A stretch of DNA of 64,000 nucleotides from Isoetes taiwanensis (lineage: Eukaryota; Streptophyta; Lycopodiopsida; Isoetales; Isoetaceae). The notes under the pieces were generated by a model. That model saw nothing but the letters and a program-made list of their open reading frames with translations. It searched no databases and was not told the origin of the DNA. Location of the stretch: positions 1,701,932 to 1,765,931 of the forward strand of contig JAJEKV010000083.1 in assembly GCA_021234155.1 (NCBI GenBank), given 5' to 3'. Position numbers and translations under genes: made by a program. Below are positions 21,487-31,425 of the stretch, in pieces. The first letter of the stretch is position 1. The number at the start of each line of letters is the position of its first letter.

Positions 21487-22665
21487 GTGGATCCTAGAAA
21501 AGTACATGCAATTTTAAGTTGGCCTAGTCCGTCTTCAGTGACTGCTTTGCGTTCTTTTTTGGGATTGTGCACTTATTATAGAAAATTTGTTAAGAATTTT
21601 GCTAGCATTGCTTCAGGACTCTATTTATTAATCAAAAAGGATGTGCCTTTCTTATGGGATGATAATCAACAAATTGCTTTTCAGGCTTTGAAGGATGCTA
21701 TGGTTAACCCTCCTGTACTGCGGTTACCAAAGTTTGGGGTGCCCTACTTGATGTGTGTTGATGCTACTGGGACTGCCTTGGGTGCAGTTTTGATGCAGGA
21801 TGGTCATCCTATCGCTTTTGAAAGTCGTAAATTTTTGGAATCCGAATGTAGATATAGTGTGTATGATAAAGAATTCTTGGCTGTTATCCATGCTTTGAAG
21901 GTTTGGCGTCATTATGTTTTAGGCTCCGCCGTTCATATTTTGACTGATCATCAAAGCATTAAACATATAGTTTCCCAAAAAACTTTATCTGAACGTCAAC
22001 TTAAGTGGGTTTCGTTTATGCAGCAGTATGATTTTATAGTGGATTATCATCCAGGTAAGGAGAATGTGGTTGCGGACGCATTAAGTAGAAGAGGTTATGA
22101 GGTATGTTCTCTTTCTATTGCGCAGTCTGATCATTTGGATGACATGAAACAACTTTATGCAACTGATCCTGGTTATAAAGATATTTGGTTGATGGCTCAA
22201 ACTGGTAACGCTTTTGGATATAAGATAACGAATGGTTTCTTGTATAAGGGTCCAAAGTTATGTATTGTTCGTGCCTTTAGACAACTTATTCTTCGGGAAG
22301 TCCATGATGCACCTACTGCCGGTCATCGTGGGCTTACTGCTACTTTGGCTAAGGTTGAACCCTATTTCACTTGGCCTGGCTTGCGTCGGGATGTGATGGT
22401 TCATATACGTTTTTGTGTGACGTGCCAACGTACTAAGAAAGCTCCTGAGAAACCTCATGGTATTCCTTTGCCTTTGCCTATTCCGCAAAGTAAGTGGGAA
22501 CAGGTTACTATGGATTTCATTGTAGGTTTTCCACTAAGTTCTCGGAAGAATAATATGATTTGGACAGTTGTGGATTGTTTGACTAAGCAAGCACACTTTA
22601 TTCCTTGTTCAAATAAATTAAAAGCTTATGATGCTGCAACTATTTTTATTAAAGAGATACCCTAA
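21487..22665 (+). CDS. RT tether, RNase H and N-terminal integrase of chromovirus
   Basis: A 392-residue uninterrupted frame. RNase H has Asp92, Glu129, Asp154 and Asp197 as the catalytic set. The H2C2 zinc knuckle of integrase is His273, His280, Cys310 and Cys313, and the integrase core starts with Asp343 (TMDF). Its intactness contrasts with the broken sequence just upstream in the same element. The frame ends where about 15-20 bases appear to be missing near 22,660, just before the second catalytic Asp. Confidence 0.93.
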   Translation: MDPRKVHAILSWPSPSSVTALRSFLGLCTYYRKFVKNFASIASGLYLLIKKDVPFLWDDNQQIAFQALKDAMVNPPVLRLPKFGVPYLMCVDATGTALGAVLMQDGHPIAFESRKFLESECRYSVYDKEFLAVIHALKVWRHYVLGSAVHILTDHQSIKHIVSQKTLSERQLKWVSFMQQYDFIVDYHPGKENVVADALSRRGYEVCSLSIAQSDHLDDMKQLYATDPGYKDIWLMAQTGNAFGYKITNGFLYKGPKLCIVRAFRQLILREVHDAPTAGHRGLTATLAKVEPYFTWPGLRRDVMVHIRFCVTCQRTKKAPEKPHGIPLPLPIPQSKWEQVTMDFIVGFPLSSRKNNMIWTVVDCLTKQAHFIPCSNKLKAYDAATIFIKEIP

Positions 22666-22912
22666 GATCATTATTTCAGACCGAGATACTAAGTTCACAA
22701 GCAAATTCTGGAAGGCCCTATTTATGCAATTGGGAACTGAATTACGGTTTTCCACTGCTTTTCATCCACAGACTGATGGGCAATCCGAAGGGGTAAATAA
22801 GGTTATTTCTTCCATCTTAAGAGGATTTATCAATGAACATCAGGGACATTGGGAACCCTACTTGCCTCTTGCTGAGTTTGTTTATAATAACATCGTTCAG
22901 TCATTAAGATGA
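22628..22912 (+). pseudogene. Integrase core, second part
   Basis: After the frame change the frame gives the second catalytic Asp in ISDRDTKF and the Glu in QSEGVNK, with the FHPQTDGQ motif between. It completes the DDE triad begun in the preceding frame but is not joined to it. Confidence 0.85.
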
Positions 22913-23094
22913 CACCTTTTCAGGCAGTCTATGGTCAGCCGGTTTGGGGAACCACTCTTTAGAGTGTGTGATGATGTTTTCTCATTTTCTTTTCATTAAA
23001 ACTGGCCAAAATGATGATTTTATTCTTGAGCATAAATATAAAAGATCTTATAGACTTGCTTCCTTTTTAGGCTCGTATTTTACCTATTCTTGGG

Positions 23095-23560
23095 ATGCTC
23101 AATGCTACTTTTCTCAAGAAATCATCTAAGATACAGCAAACAATGACTTTTAAGGAAGGTGATTGGGTATGGATGAGGATTCACAAAGGCCACTTTAAGA
23201 AGGACGCGCGCAAGAAAGACCTTAAGTTGGCGCCTCGATTCCATGGACCCTTTCAAGTCATTAAAGTTATCAATGAGAATGCATATAAGTTGCGATTACC
23301 TCAAGGTTGGAAAATGCATGGCGTTGTTAATGTCTCATTTTTAAAAGCCTTTCAAGGAAAAAGATTTGCCCCAAGTAGGGAGAATAAGCAAACCAGAATT
23401 GATTGAAGATTCCAAGTTTTGAGCGGAAACAATTCTGAATGATAAATCCACTAGTGGTTTTAAGCAATATTTGGTTAAGTTTGTCAATAAGCCTTTGGAG
23501 GGGCGCTTCATGGGTTCGTGGCAATTTATTAGAGGCCTATTCGATATGCATGAATATATG
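23095..23560 (+). pseudogene. Integrase C-terminal region and chromodomain-like segment
   Basis: Frame 23095-23406 holds the GPFQVIKVINENAYKLRLP motif typical of the gypsy integrase C terminus. In another frame from about 23,425, ILNDKSTSGFKQYLVKF is followed by a degraded Trp-containing end, like a chromodomain (YLVKW core). Chromodomains of this kind direct insertion to modified chromatin. Confidence 0.65.
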
Positions 23561-23684
23561 CCGGAAAAGCAAGACATTAGGGAGGCTTCTAGTAGCCGGC
23601 CCTAAGCGAGGGCCAAAAAAAAGATTATGCTAAGATAGCAAAAGGACTCTAGTCCCCCCTTGAGTGAAGGACTGCTGCAATGTC

Positions 23685-23694
23685 AAGGGAGGAA
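23685..23694 (+). other. Polypurine tract
   Basis: AAGGGAGGAA directly before the 3' LTR, the plus-strand priming site. Confidence 0.8.
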
Positions 23695-23913
23695 TCAATA
23701 AACATGGGACGTGGGCGTCCATAGAGGGTTGCATGCATCCATAGAGGGGTTGCATGCATCCCTAAAGGTTGCATGCATCCCTAGAGGGGTTGCATGCATC
23801 CATAGAAGGTTTGCTAGCTATAAAGAGGCAGGGAGAGCTCATGGGGCATTCATGCTCTGTCTGAGCTCGTGGTTGGGTGGCGAGTATAGCTAGCACGTCA
23901 TTTGTGCGTTTCA
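23695..23913 (+). repeat. 3' LTR of chromovirus (219 bp)
   Basis: Starts TCAATAAACATGGGACG (one G missing against the 5' LTR) and ends GTGCGTTTCA. It holds four GCATGCATCC units against three in the 5' LTR. Confidence 0.92.
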
Positions 23914-23918
23914 ACCTA
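23914..23918. repeat. Target-site duplication of chromovirus (right)
   Basis: ACCTA, matching 18877-18881. Confidence 0.85.
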
Positions 23919-24127
23919 TCACTTTCAAACATGCTCGGCCATGCAATTATGGACTAACTAGAAAAGCGGCCGCCCGGGCGGATATAACTAAGGGAAAAAC
24001 TCTGAAATACCCTTATGTTTTGCTAAAATCAACAAAATGCCCCTAGTTTTGAGGGTATTTTAATGGAAATGATCATAACTTTTTTGTGATGATCCAAATG
24101 AGAATAAGCCTTTCAGGCATGGAAACA

Positions 24128-24270
24128 GAATACGGCCGTATTCTCTTTAGAATATGGCGAATACGTAAATTTAAAAAAAACCGTATTCCAAAAATGAATA
24201 TGCCGTAAGGAATTGTCGAAACAGAATACGCCCGTATTCCAAAGAATATGGGCCATAATACGGTCGTATT
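24128..24270. repeat. Cluster of GAATACGGCCGTATTC palindromes
   Basis: A perfect 16-bp palindrome at 24128-24143, a one-base variant at 24224-24239 (GAATACGCCCGTATTC) and a third at 24257-24270 (AATACGGTCGTATT). Between them lie half sites such as CCGTATTCCAAA. The period is about 96 bp between the first two. Confidence 0.75.
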
Positions 24271-25730
24271 AAGTTTTGAACGGAAAAAGAAACTCAACGG
24301 AAGGGGGAAAATTTTTTCCCTTTGTTTTCTAAGGCTGCTTTCTGGCCAAGCCTGCATTTCAGTGGCGGCCCGACGACGACCTCTTTTCAAAGATGATCTA
24401 TTAAGTAAGTTGCTATATTTGTCAAACCTTGCTGATGATCTCTGTCAAGTTGAAAGATGATCTCTGTGAAGTCCTTTCTGATACGCATATTTTTAAAAGT
24501 CAATCGCGGATGCCTACATGGGATGGAACAATGGTAGAGATCTTTTCAATGGTCTGGAAAAGAGTGTTCGATTCTTGAGTACAGGTTGTGAAAGGTATGC
24601 TTTTTTTGCTCATTCATGTTCTTATACAATGTGTAAAGCTGCGACGCTTTCTTTGCAGTTTAGATTCTACGTTGCAGGGAGGTTTGAGACAGACAGGGTA
24701 CCATTACTGAGCTTGTAGAGCCGTCTTCATCTGGTAAATCACAAGTAAGCCTGCAATGACTTCCCTCTGTCTTTGCAATGCATAGATGTTATGTAAATAA
24801 TTCCAAAAAAGTTCTTTTTAGAAGAAACAAAATTCTTTAAGAATTCTGTAAAATTCCCAGTTTTATCGGACCATTCACATACATTCGCATTCCAATTGAC
24901 ATATTTATTATTTTTATAAACTTTAGAATAATTAAAACATTTTTTTTCAGTTCCTCTCCAATTAAATAAATGTCGGTTAATTATATTCCTTGCGACATTA
25001 CCCAAACCTTACATTAGCATAAAAGATCTATTTACAATACTACCACTTGCAATGTATTTCTAGATGTCTACATGTACTCTATAACATAAGCAGATTTTTA
25101 TGTCTTTAAACATACATCAGCACTGCCATGTTCCAGAAGTGTGATTCATTTTTTTCTAGCTGTGAATATCAATAAGCTTAAGGAATATATATAATATAAT
25201 GTTTAATTGTTCAAAAAACAAACATTATGGCGAATATCATTTTCAATCATGTGTTGAAATGCTAAATGATCACACATTATATGAAAGCATGCTGAATAAT
25301 AAAGAAGGCTCCAAGTTCATGTAACAAAACTAGCATGACATGGGATACTGTGCGAAAACAATGCCAAAGATGGTTACTGCAAAATATACAATAGTTTGAG
25401 AAAACCATCTTGATACAATAGTTCGAGAAAACCATCTTGACAACATTTTCAAATGATGATAAACCCAGTGAACATATAAGGGTTGCCATCATAATGGCAT
25501 ATGCCAAAGTTGGAGAAGGCCAAAGGGTCCTTCGATTGTATCAAGAAATGCAATTACCTGGAGTGCTAAGTAATAGATATGTTTATGTTGCTGATTAGAA
25601 GACATGCAAATAGCTAGGTGGAAAATGTATGATCAACAAGCTCAAGGAATAAGTAAAGTATGCCCCAACAAGTTCCATTGGATTGTACATCTTACCAAAT
25701 TATGCCCATCAATGCTGAGCATTGTAACTA
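24271..25730. other. Intergenic, with one exon-like stretch
   Basis: At about 24,515-24,600 a protein-like frame ends in GTTGTGAAAG/GTATGC, and TTTCTTTGCAG/TTTAG follows at about 24,660. This has the form of a splice donor and acceptor pair but has no identifiable protein, so it may be a captured or decayed gene fragment. The rest is AT-rich and featureless, apart from a short tandem repeat at about 25,390-25,442. Confidence 0.3.
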
Positions 25731-25810
25731 TCCTACATTATAATGTTATCCAGTGTGTTCCATTTTCCATCACACCCTAGATTGGGCGTCTAAGATTCAA
25801 TCACGCCATA
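25731..25810 (+). mobile_element. Helitron 5' end
   Basis: A then TCCTACATTATAATGTTAT, followed by GTGTG and CCCTAGATTGGGCG, matching the 8334 element start. No 3' end was found before the next Helitron start at 26700. Confidence 0.6.
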
Positions 25811-26086
25811 TTTCTTTATTTCTCCTTTCATATCTCCTTCTTGGCATCGCAGCTGAGTAGAAGCTCCAAAAGAACCATGGTTCTTTGCTCAAAGTCTCGA
25901 TTTGAAGATCCATGATTGTTGCATGTAGTTCTGAGCAAGTAGGGCTTGCCGCCATTGTTATGCTTCGGTCTGCTCTATCTTGTGGCCTAGCCGTCAGTCT
26001 ACCTCTCATGAGTCTGAGTCTTGGGTAGAAGCTCTCATGTTTTATGGCATATGTTTATCTCTATTGTATCTATGGATGGATGGATG
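25811..26086. other. Probable Helitron interior, no gene seen
   Basis: No recognisable gene. A short minus-strand ORF is unsupported. Confidence 0.3.
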
Positions 26087-26323
26087 TGTTACCCCTCGAG
26101 GTAGTTCGATATATTGTTATTGTTAGTCTTGACATTGTTTATGCTTCCGTTTTATATAGGAGCTCATAGGGAAGGCGGCCATAAGACACCTTCGTGTCCC
26201 CTTCCGCACTAGTGATACCACTGGTGTGGGATAGGCGGAGGCACGTGCGGTCGAAGGACCCGGATGGGGGATTTCCTACGGAACGTATGACAGGGTGCCG
26301 TATATCTTGTAGGGAGCGTCACA
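26087..26323 (+). mobile_element. Isolated LTR-like sequence
   Basis: Starts TGTTACCCCTCGAGG, contains a TATATAGG promoter-like box near 26,155, and ends GTCACA just before a PBS-like site. These are the features of a 5' LTR, but no partner LTR or coding region was seen. It may be a truncated element. Confidence 0.5.
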
Positions 26324-26324
26324 A

Positions 26325-26336
26325 TGGTATCAGAGT
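26325..26336 (+). other. PBS-like site
   Basis: TGGTATCAGAGT matches 11 of 12 bases of the initiator-tRNA-Met PBS and lies 1 nt after the LTR-like sequence. Confidence 0.55.
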
Positions 26337-26699
26337 CATGTTCTTGGTTGACCAAGAACTAGCACTGACCATATCCTAGCTAAGTAGTCTAACTAGCCTA
26401 ATAGAGTGTGGGATGAAAATTCCATCATTGAATCCTTGAAAATGGGAGGAAAAATTTTTCTTCGGGTTGTGGGGTTAAATAAAGTTAGGGCAAATTGTTA
26501 GATGCAAAAAAAAAAGAATGAGTCAATTAACATTCTAGTAAAATTTGGGTGGAAATTATGCATGAGCATCAAATTTCACCCAAGATTGGTCAAAGAATCA
26601 TCCCAATCGAGACTTCGGGTGATAAATGGTGCAAATCCATAATTAACACCCCAAACCATTAGGAAAATTCAATTTCTAATTATAATAAAGTAGTAACAA
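26337..26699. other. No gene seen
   Basis: A short perfect hairpin GTTCTTGG..CCAAGAAC lies at about 26,338-26,357. Otherwise AT-rich. Confidence 0.35.
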
Positions 26700-26807
26700 T
26701 CTTTACTATATTATAATGTTTTACTGTCGTGGATCCAACCCTAATTTGGGCGGCTGAGATCCACAACATCAACTATGCCCTATTCAGACGGCTCAGACCA
26801 AGTAATT

Positions 26808-26840
<33 letters not shown>
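26700..26840 (+). mobile_element. Helitron 5' end with long A run
   Basis: A then TCTTTACTATATTATAATGTT, followed by GTGGATCCAACCCTAATTTG and GGCGGCTGAGATCC, matching the other Helitron starts. A run of about 31 A (26,810-26,840) follows, as A-rich runs do at the same place in the 8334 element. No 3' end was found. Confidence 0.6.
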
Positions 26841-26841
<1 letters not shown>

Positions 26842-28344
26842 ACGCCCCCTATTCCATAATTAGGGTTCTTCAGCTCGCACTTCACCCTATTGCTTTTGAG
26901 CTTGACGTCAGTGGGAAGGCATTTAAGGAGCTTTGTGAGCTCTGTCAGTTTTGGCATTGGGCCATGGCTATCATGCGTAGCTTGCATTTAGGATATAAGC
27001 CCTTCCTCCACATCGTGAAGGCTGCAGCTATATAGTACCCGGCATGGCTCCTTTTCTATACCAGACATGGTCTACCCATTGTTTGCTTACTTGCAATATG
27101 AACCGTAGAATTATACAATCCATATCAAATGGTCTGTGTTAAGCAGTACAAAACTTGCTTATGAGTCGTCTCTTTACCATTCTCCAGCTTCCAAATCATA
27201 GCTTTGCTTTTTGCTCATAATTCTTTTTGGTGACACTTCAAGAAATAGCCATAAATTTGCGTAAAATTTTGCGCAGGTGCTTTATGAAGTCTGTTTTTCT
27301 TGTCATAGTCATGAGCCATATCCGTGCTTCATGAAATAGGTTCTTTAAGAAAATTAGTCTGGTTACAGAAATCGCCATAGCCCTATGCTCAAAACCACTC
27401 CCCAACCATGATATTGCAAGTGTAAGCTATCGGTTGCTGCCAAATCAGGAATCATGTCCTAATAGCTACCCTCATACGTGTCCATTATTTTTCCTTTTGG
27501 ACAATCATAGGTATGAGAATCTGAAAGCAAATTGATTTTTTTTTCCCTAGGTGTGATTGAAAGATAGCAAATTTTTTTCCGCGGGTTTTACCGGTGACCA
27601 TCCTTGCCACATTTTTTTAAAAGCGGGGTTGCCTAACCCGAGGTGCATGATTTTGTGCAATTCTACAATGTCCACGTGGGCAACCAGATTACCATAATCT
27701 AAATAGGGTGGGAAAGGAACACAATATTCAATACGCATTGTTTACTCTCTATGCTTCGCTGGACTTCCGATTGATAAGTACCCGCGTGAATTGATCGGTA
27801 TTTTGGAGGAGCCCACATTTGTTTTGCTTAAAATTTCTGTCAAAATGAGCTACATTTTCATATCAGGGAATGGCAGTGAAACCCTCGAAAATTTTGTTTA
27901 TGGACCAAAGGCCGGGAACTTCATGAATGCAGATTCACCTCGCTATAGATAGGGTACAGAAAAGGAGGTACGACAAGTCATTTGATTTCTTTTCTCTCAT
28001 TGGTGTGCATCCAGCATCATATAAGTGTTCATAATTCCAAAAATTTAGTTTTTACTAAGCCAAGTTGTAAATTTAGTTACTTGATGAGATAACAGAGTTT
28101 GTACAAGAAGAAGAAGTTGAAAAATGGCTTGCTTGCCTTGATAGGATGAAGCTAGAGGGGCGATGAGGTTGTGCCAAGCTTTTGCTATTCAAATTTTGTC
28201 CCCAGATTTTTATCGTTTGTTTAAAGTGGTGAATGATGAGAGTATGAGGTTTGTGAAGGGGCTGAAGATGATGTTATTGATCATATTGAAGACAAGAAGA
28301 CAATGACACGGCATGTGGACTCCAATTCATCGGCGAACCACGAT
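26841..28344. other. Probable Helitron interior / intergenic, no gene seen
   Basis: Short ORFs only, none with a family signature. Confidence 0.35.
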
Positions 28345-28349
28345 GAAGA
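28345..28349. repeat. Target-site duplication (left) of LTR element
   Basis: GAAGA, repeated at 31421-31425. Confidence 0.8.
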
Positions 28350-28571
28350 TATTAATAGAAATGAATAAGGATTAATTTCCCTGAACAAACACAAATGAGT
28401 ATGTGCTTGTACACATCATCAATCCATGCCAAAGGACATGATGATGTGGAATGTGTTTATTCATGAAGAGATGCAACTCACACCTCTTCACAAACTATGT
28501 AAAGCCACAATCCAGGCTATTTGGATTAACTCTGATCAATACATTTTTCCGCACAATTCTATTTCATGACA
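28350..28571 (+). repeat. 5' LTR of non-autonomous element (222 bp)
   Basis: TATTAATAGAAATGAATAAGG to TTTCATGACA. It aligns to 31200-31420 over its full length with few changes. Confidence 0.92.
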
Positions 28572-28583
28572 TGGTATCAGAGC
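28572..28583 (+). other. Primer-binding site
   Basis: TGGTATCAGAGC, exact match to the plant initiator-tRNA-Met PBS, with no gap after the LTR. Confidence 0.92.
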
Positions 28584-29113
28584 CTCGTTAAAGGCTAAAG
28601 AAATCGAAGGTTGCCTTGTAGAGCAGCCCAAGCAATCCAAGCAATGGAAGCAAACGATCCTGGACACAAGAATGCGCAAGAAATTAAGGTTTATTCAAAT
28701 CTTAAATTTTTTTTCTAAATCTATCTTAAGCAACCACACAAAGCGTGGGATCATCTTTGCCAACAACATCATATTGTTCATCGCATGACAAATACTAAAG
28801 GCTTCTATACAATATTATTGAATTGGCATCCCCACCTTAAAATTCATCTCAAGGTCCCGACAAAGAGAATTTGAGTAGGCCGTAAAAAGTGATCTTGTAG
28901 CCATCAAAGCGATACTCGTGATTATTCGATTAACAAGACATTGAAGAACATGCATAAAATTTGCATGGAAATCTCCAAGCGAGATAACCTTACGAAGAAT
29001 AATGCCACAGCATGAAAATTGCAGAAGAAAATTACAGAGATCCGTGAAGCAATCAGACTCAGCAAATCTAATTTATTGGATCCATCTATTTATGGAGGAC
29101 AATAAGCGTTGCT

Positions 29114-29124
29114 ACTCCTATTGA
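29114..29124. repeat. Target-site duplication of nested insertion (left)
   Basis: ACTCCTATTGA, identical to 29589-29599. Confidence 0.85.
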
Positions 29125-29588
29125 TGAAAACAGGAGATGATTCATGCTGCTGCACTTAAAAAGATCCTCAAAAGACCTGAGGCGTGGGCTCATAATAACT
29201 GAGACCTTTCATGAATCTCTATCACAAGTGGCGACAAAGAAAACCCATGTTCTTACTGGCTGTTGGACTTCACCAATTACCACGTTGGAAAACTTCGACT
29301 TGCTCCTGAACATATTTGGCAGGAATAGAGTATTGGACTTAACCATGCAAGATCTGATTGATGCACAGTAGCAGTGAGCTATTCAAGAATCTGAACATAT
29401 TTTGCAGGAAGAACTAAGTACCAGACTGATATCATCTTTTTCTGTTTACCTTTTTGTTCACATTTCCTCTTATGAGGAATGTGCATATGATATTATGCTA
29501 AATAGTATACTACTGATGGTATACACTATGATTATGTAAGTTATTTCTATGAATATAAAAACACCTTACCTCCAAAAAAAAAAAAAAA
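29125..29588 (+). mobile_element. Nested poly(A) retro-insertion (about 464 bp)
   Basis: Bounded by an 11-bp TSD and ending in about 16 A after ACCTTACCTCC. It may be a truncated LINE, a SINE-like element or a processed mRNA copy. A 75-codon frame at 29144-29371 has no recognised family. It inserted after the LTR element was in place. Confidence 0.85.
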
Positions 29589-29599
29589 ACTCCTATTGA
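29589..29599. repeat. Target-site duplication of nested insertion (right)
   Basis: Second copy of ACTCCTATTGA, right after the poly(A). Confidence 0.85.
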
Positions 29600-30094
29600 A
29601 CAACGGTAGCATAAAGACGTGAAACTATCTTGGTTTATCTGCTTCAAGCGAGGCAGGGCAGACCATGCAATCAACTGTTTTTTCAAAACAGCAAAAATCT
29701 GGAGGAATCGAATTCACTCTTGCTATCAAACGGCAGCAGAAGGAAGTAAAAATCTTCCTGGCTTCTTTGTATCCAGCCGACCAGATAAGACAAATCGTGG
29801 CAATATGCAGACGTCGCCCAAAGAAAATTTTTGTGGCATAAAAGTGCCACGTGGACAGAAGCCAGAAGGTGCACCCTAACAGACACATCCTTTCTGGCCC
29901 TCTAAATCCAGTCTCAAACTCGATTCTATGCTCCACCAATTGCTACAATCCTGTCTGTTTTTTTTCCAAATTGCTCTTGAAGAGCCTGATCACCTCCTCC
30001 AGATTCAAATCTTATAGCGTACACTTATTTTATTTTTGGAGCATACTATTCAAGACCTTTCTTTGGTGTTGATTACAATTCAAAGGCAAAAGAC

Positions 30095-30394
30095 ATGCTG
30101 AAGAAATTCATTCCAACCAATCTTGAACTCTCAAGGATGTTCAACGTACTCACTCCAAAACAAAAGGTGAAGTATTCTCAGAATTTATTTATGATAATGC
30201 CAGAACTCTTTAAAACTTCTAGTAAAAGAGTTAAAATCATGGATTGTGAATTAAATTCACATAATCCTAATCTGGACTTAAACTCATATTGTTGCTCTAA
30301 GCATCAACAAGAGCTTCAGCAACCGGTGTACATCTTACACCATCCAGGAGGAGAGACCAAAGGAACCTTGTTCCTTGAATGGTCCCCGGATTAA
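30095..30394 (+). CDS. Unidentified ORF 1 of non-autonomous LTR element
   Basis: A 99-residue frame, basic in its first half (KKFIPTNLELSRMF, TPKQKVKYSQNLF) and ending with QQPVYILHHPGGETKGTLF. It overlaps the next ORF by 20 bp in another frame, so the two may be one gag-like protein split by a frameshift. No gag or pol domain is recognised. A related protein-like frame lies at about 29,690-29,840. Confidence 0.35.
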   Translation: MLKKFIPTNLELSRMFNVLTPKQKVKYSQNLFMIMPELFKTSSKRVKIMDCELNSHNPNLDLNSYCCSKHQQELQQPVYILHHPGGETKGTLFLEWSPD

Positions 30395-30656
30395 TGAGAG
30401 TCCCATTGAGATCACTTCAGATGACGACACTCCAATTCCCAACAGAAATAATGAGAGTGTTGCATCTCCAATTTCTATCATAGAAATTTCAAGTGACTCA
30501 TCTAGTTTGGCAGACGAGTCTTATGACGATTACTCAAGCATAAGTACTTCTAATTTTGATGAAGAAGATTTGGCAAATGATGAAGAATACTATCAACTCT
30601 TTGAAGCCACCACAACTGGAGCTCAAGAGTATCCGGAGTCATCAAACTCCAGCTAA
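30375..30656 (+). CDS. Unidentified acidic ORF 2 of non-autonomous LTR element
   Basis: A 93-residue Ser/Asp/Glu-rich frame with EITSDDD and IEISSDSSSL, similar in style to SUMO-interacting motifs (hydrophobic core followed by acidic/Ser run). The end is very acidic (NFDEEDLANDEEYY). It is probably a disordered C-terminal part of the same protein as ORF 1. Function is unknown. Confidence 0.35.
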   Translation: MNGPRINESPIEITSDDDTPIPNRNNESVASPISIIEISSDSSSLADESYDDYSSISTSNFDEEDLANDEEYYQLFEATTTGAQEYPESSNSS

Positions 30657-31190
30657 GTTGTTCAATTCTGCAAAAGTAATAAAAGCCATCCATAATAATT
30701 TGGATGCATAAACCCACGTCTTAGTGGTCATCTACAAGATGCTAAAGCCACATTTGTGTGGTACTCCATAGGGCACTAACTCTTCTAGGTCCTTGAAGAT
30801 GAAAACGTTCACTAACTCTCAACCTAGATCTTGTTGGAAGTTCCCAAGATCAAAAGGGGGAGAAGTTAGGGAAAGCCATAAGCACATGGCACACCCATTG
30901 TATATGTGAAGAGTAGTTGGAGTTATTCTGGAAGTTTGATCTTGTAAACTTCCAAAGACTTGGATAAGTTCAAGTATTGCAGCTTACAAAGTTAAGGGTA
31001 AGTCCACAACCCTAGTGGCATCTAACTTGTATTTTGGGAATAAGCCCACCCTTGATGGCACCCATATTAGTGAAGAACACGTTATGGTGGTAATGTTTAT
31101 ATTAATGAAGCTGCAAGTATGGAAAGGAGCAATGAAGACTCCTCAAAATTCTCAAGAAGAAGATTATATAAAGGTTTGTTCATGAAGATT

Positions 31191-31199
31191 AAGGGGGAG
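31191..31199 (+). other. Polypurine tract
   Basis: AAGGGGGAG directly before the 3' LTR. Confidence 0.85.
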
Positions 31200-31420
31200 T
31201 ATTAACAGAAATGAATAAGGATTAATCTCCACAGAACAAACCAAAGCGGTATGTGCTTGTACACATCATAATCCATGCCAAAGTACATGATGATGTGGAA
31301 TGTGTCTATTCATGAAGAGATGCAACTCACACCTCTTCACAAACTATGTAAAGCCACAATCTAGGCTATTTGGATTAACTCTGATCAATACATTTTTCCG
31401 CACAATTCTATTTCATAACA
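31200..31420 (+). repeat. 3' LTR of non-autonomous element (221 bp)
   Basis: TATTAACAGAAATGAATAAGG to TTTCATAACA. Confidence 0.92.
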
Positions 31421-31425
31421 GAAGA
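31421..31425. repeat. Target-site duplication (right) of LTR element
   Basis: GAAGA, matching 28345-28349. Confidence 0.8.

Larger units (their letters stand above)
18882..23913 (+). mobile_element. Full-length Ty3/gypsy chromovirus LTR retrotransposon
   Basis: The 5032-bp element has two LTRs starting TGCAATA / TCAATA and ending TTTCA, a PBS matching initiator-tRNA-Met, a PPT, and a 5-bp TSD (ACCTA). Order inside is gag, protease, reverse transcriptase, RNase H, integrase and a chromodomain-like C terminus. RT before integrase defines Ty3/gypsy, and the chromodomain marks a chromovirus. The TSD is intact. Coding is open from 21487 to 22665 but has many frameshifts from 19,500 to 21,480 and again after 22,660. 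Part of this may be sequence error, part real decay. It is not expected to be autonomous as read. Confidence 0.95.
28350..31420 (+). mobile_element. LTR retrotransposon lacking recognisable pol (non-autonomous)
   Basis: Two LTRs of about 222 bp (TATTAA..GACA/AACA), a perfect PBS directly after the 5' LTR, a PPT directly before the 3' LTR, and a 5-bp TSD. The 3071-bp element has no reverse transcriptase or integrase motif in any frame. It carries a nested poly(A) insertion (29125-29588) and two overlapping open frames near 30.1-30.7 kb. It resembles large non-autonomous LTR elements that depend on another element's enzymes. Confidence 0.9.

Noticed and set aside
24515-24670. Possible exon-intron-exon of an unknown gene
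   Set aside because: Donor and acceptor look acceptable, but the protein is unrecognisable and the upstream frame is not continuous. Kept only as a note in the intergenic entry.
28572-31199. Ty1/copia classification of the LTR element
   Set aside because: PBS and PPT are compatible with several LTR families, and without RT or integrase the superfamily cannot be assigned.
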